NCBI GenBank assembly: GCA_016868315.1
Contig: VGHE01000002.1
Coordinates: 62,001-126,000 of the forward strand
Length of the DNA: 64,000 nucleotides
Origin: Betaproteobacteria bacterium
Lineage (GTDB): Bacteria > Bdellovibrionota_B > Oligoflexia > Silvanigrellales > Silvanigrellaceae
Direction: 5' to 3'
Each line of letters starts with the position of its first letter. The first letter of the stretch is position 1. Under the pieces are notes generated by a model. It searched no databases. It was not told where the DNA came from and worked only from the letters and a program-made list of their open reading frames with translations. This document shows, one piece after another, positions 62,129 through 64,000 of this stretch. Made by a program: the position numbers and the translations under genes.

Positions 62129-64000
62129 ATGTTGCACAAGGCAAACGCGAAATTATTGATTGCGGTTCTTGCCGGGCACTCACTTGTACTCGCGAGCCTC
62201 CTCGCCTCATGTTCAAAGCCCGTAAACAGCAAAGACGTTGTGATCACAAGCACCGTGAACAAGCTTCAGGCGAAAAGCGGCGATTCTAACCCGCCAACGG
62301 CCAGCCCGACTCCCTCACCCACACCTGTCATTCCTCTCGACGACAAAACGGTCATGCTTATGCTCCGTGAGAACTGCCATGCGTGCCACGGGATGGGTAA
62401 AGATAAGAGCAGTTTTTGGCAGACTCCTGCCGAATTTGAGCATCCCAACGCAGCGGAGTTGGCTCTCCTCAAGGCTCAGGCTGTTGCAGAGAACAAACCA
62501 GAGCCGACCGTGGAGTCATTTGAAAAGCTGCTCGAGTCTCAACCCAACATTGATAAAATAATCACACGCATGGAAACCGACCAGTTCTCTGTTGAAGTGT
62601 TCCAGACCATCGAAAACAAAATCCTCGTCGATGATGGAAAAATCATGGAGTCGGCCGCAAACCCGAAACCGATGCGCCCCAGCATGGACGACGGCACGCG
62701 CGTGCGCTTCGTTGCGTTGATGGATCAGTTGTTGGCGCCAGCGCCAGCAGCGTCTCCCACGGCCGCAGCATCGCCGACACCGACGGCAACTGCGACAGCA
62801 GCAGCGAAGGTAACTCCCTTAACACTGACTGAAGCCAAATCCTGGTGTGTTGGATGTCACTCTCCTGGTGGGAGTGCCGCGGCTGTTTGGAGCAAGGCCA
62901 ATGGCACCGAGCAAGACTGGCGTGCGTTTGCAGCATCAGCGAAGGACTCAGTACAGGCTAAGCGAATGCCTACAGCAAAGTTGAGTGCACCCGATCGCGA
63001 CAAGTGGCTGCGGATGTTGGTTTTCTTCCAACGCCGTATGCCGAGCGTTGTGATGGAGGCTCGTGGTAAATATCACGGCAACAAGGTCGAACTGGGTGTT
63101 CCCGTTGATGTGAATTACAAGTGCAACACTCTCCGCACGGGGCGCGAGTATCTTAATGAGCTCACGCTCAATGCACTTAACAGGCCGCCCACCTCAGCAG
63201 AGCTAGCTTTGGTTCCCGACGATTCGAAACCCGTGACCCGTGAAGTGCGCCGCCTCTTGGTTGATAGACTCAACAGCCAATGGCGTGAGGAGTTTGTATC
63301 GAACGGCATTCGGAAGTTTGCAGAAAAAGTAAGTTCTGCAGACAAGTCGAAAACTTCAGCGCTCCTGAGCGATCAGGGTTTAAAAAACGATATCGCGGGT
63401 GAATTCTACCAGCAAATTCGTGCTCACGTTGCATCGGGTAAATCGTATAAAGAAGCGCTAACATCGGATAAAGTGTTCGCAACCAAGCGCACGGGTCCTT
63501 TTTATGGAGCGGCCTGCACGACTGCGACGGCTTCCTTAGCTGACGGTCAATATGTTGAGTGCGACATGAAGGCCAATAGTGCGCCGCGCTCAAGCTTTTT
63601 CACGACTCTCGGTTTTCTCTTTTCAAAGTCTTCCTCGGTATTTCAGGAAAACAACAACTACGGCCGCGTGGCTGCTATGAACGAAGTCATTCGCGGTGAG
63701 CCACTCAAAGCCAACACCGCCGGAGAGAAGGGCGAGACAATCAATCCGCTGCCTTCGTGTCTCAAGTCCAAAGACTGGCGCGTGATGCTGCAGGGTGACA
63801 CCCTCGCGCCGAGAGGCACAATGACCGTGCCTGCAAGCGGAAACTTCTGCCAAGGTTGTCACATCCGTCGCAACCTGGCCGCAGGATCCATTGTCTTCCG
63901 TCCGTTTGGGCCTGTGGGTGAAATACTAAACTACAAAGGCATTGACGACCTGCGTGCATTCGCAAACACTTCACCCGGGGAATTGAAAGAGCATGAGTCA
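62129..64000 (+). CDS. Multiheme c-type cytochrome-like lipoprotein, 3' end cut by window edge
   Basis: The frame is open from ATG 62129 to the window end (624 codons) and is absent from the ORF track because no stop is present. The signal peptide has the lipobox LLASC (Cys28). Three CxxCH heme sites are visible: CHACH (83-87), CVGCH (240-244) and CQGCH (574-578). Low-complexity Pro/Thr/Ala linkers (PTASPTPSPTP; SPTPTATATAAA) separate the first segments. The central region has no motif I recognise; its layout resembles planctomycete-type cytochrome proteins with DUF1585/1592-like segments, but I cannot confirm it. It is probably a surface or periplasmic electron-transfer protein. Confidence 0.85.
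   Translation, partial: MLHKANAKLLIAVLAGHSLVLASLLASCSKPVNSKDVVITSTVNKLQAKSGDSNPPTASPTPSPTPVIPLDDKTVMLMLRENCHACHGMGKDKSSFWQTPAEFEHPNAAELALLKAQAVAENKPEPTVESFEKLLESQPNIDKIITRMETDQFSVEVFQTIENKILVDDGKIMESAANPKPMRPSMDDGTRVRFVALMDQLLAPAPAASPTAAASPTPTATATAAAKVTPLTLTEAKSWCVGCHSPGGSAAAVWSKANGTEQDWRAFAASAKDSVQAKRMPTAKLSAPDRDKWLRMLVFFQRRMPSVVMEARGKYHGNKVELGVPVDVNYKCNTLRTGREYLNELTLNALNRPPTSAELALVPDDSKPVTREVRRLLVDRLNSQWREEFVSNGIRKFAEKVSSADKSKTSALLSDQGLKNDIAGEFYQQIRAHVASGKSYKEALTSDKVFATKRTGPFYGAACTTATASLADGQYVECDMKANSAPRSSFFTTLGFLFSKSSSVFQENNNYGRVAAMNEVIRGEPLKANTAGEKGETINPLPSCLKSKDWRVMLQGDTLAPRGTMTVPASGNFCQGCHIRRNLAAGSIVFRPFGPVGEILNYKGIDDLRAFANTSPGELKEHES

Overview
The window is a gene-dense, roughly 50% GC bacterial chromosome segment with no mobile element, CRISPR array or rRNA that I can see. 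It reads like a Gram-negative, probably motile member of the former Deltaproteobacteria, most likely a Bdellovibrionota/Oligoflexia-type organism. The pointers are a TIGR02147-type regulator beside a 'GCGTETGNP' lipoprotein, a dozen or so predicted lipoproteins and outer-membrane barrels of unknown function, a Ser/Thr kinase-PEGA pair, FliW, and a type II secretion (T2SS) operon. The lineage call is inference from family distribution, not a measured result.

Layout. 1-4.0 kb (minus) is a tightly overlapping operon: SsuD-like flavin monooxygenase, aldo-keto reductase, sugar-type binding protein and a CUT1 permease cut by the window edge. This combination recalls oxidative desulfonation of a sulfo-sugar. 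4.1-6.4 kb (minus) holds a CoA-transferase and a tandem universal stress protein. 6.5-12.9 kb carries a secreted protein, a small lipoprotein, a CtaA-like heme A synthase, a barrel, an 809-residue lipoprotein and an RRM protein with a clear terminator. 13-25 kb contains the TIGR02147/lipoprotein pair, asparagine synthetase B, a trypsin-like lipoprotein with a very large insertion, a PIG-L deacetylase, a CPBP membrane protease, a DUF4337 protein, tRNA-Pro, RecD2 and an SGNH hydrolase. 25-31 kb holds a barrel translationally coupled to a subtilase, a 43-residue lipoprotein missing from the ORF track, another barrel and an aminotransferase. 31-44 kb carries further lipoproteins, the kinase/PEGA operon, FliW, a nucleotide-kinase-like protein, DapA, a Nudix hydrolase, a CAU tRNA and a DsbA-like protein.

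43-60 kb is the secretion region. A bEBP-like AAA+ regulator with altered sigma-54 contact and Walker B motifs and a chemoreceptor-like protein with a very long coiled coil lie on the minus strand. Divergent from them runs gspC1-gspC2-gspD-gspE-gspF-gspG-gspH-gspI-gspJ-gspK, with two tandem GspC-like genes and no gspL, gspM, gspN or gspO. A membrane metallophosphoesterase follows directly. 61-64 kb has UbiE/MenG, tRNA-Val and a tri-heme lipoprotein running off the end, whose Shine-Dalgarno sequence can pair into a hairpin.

Several starts were moved from the ORF track to internal ATG, GTG or TTG codons with better ribosome binding sites (LLM oxidoreductase, kinase, FliW, GspI, chemoreceptor and others). 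Family calls rest on motifs read by eye; no database search was run.
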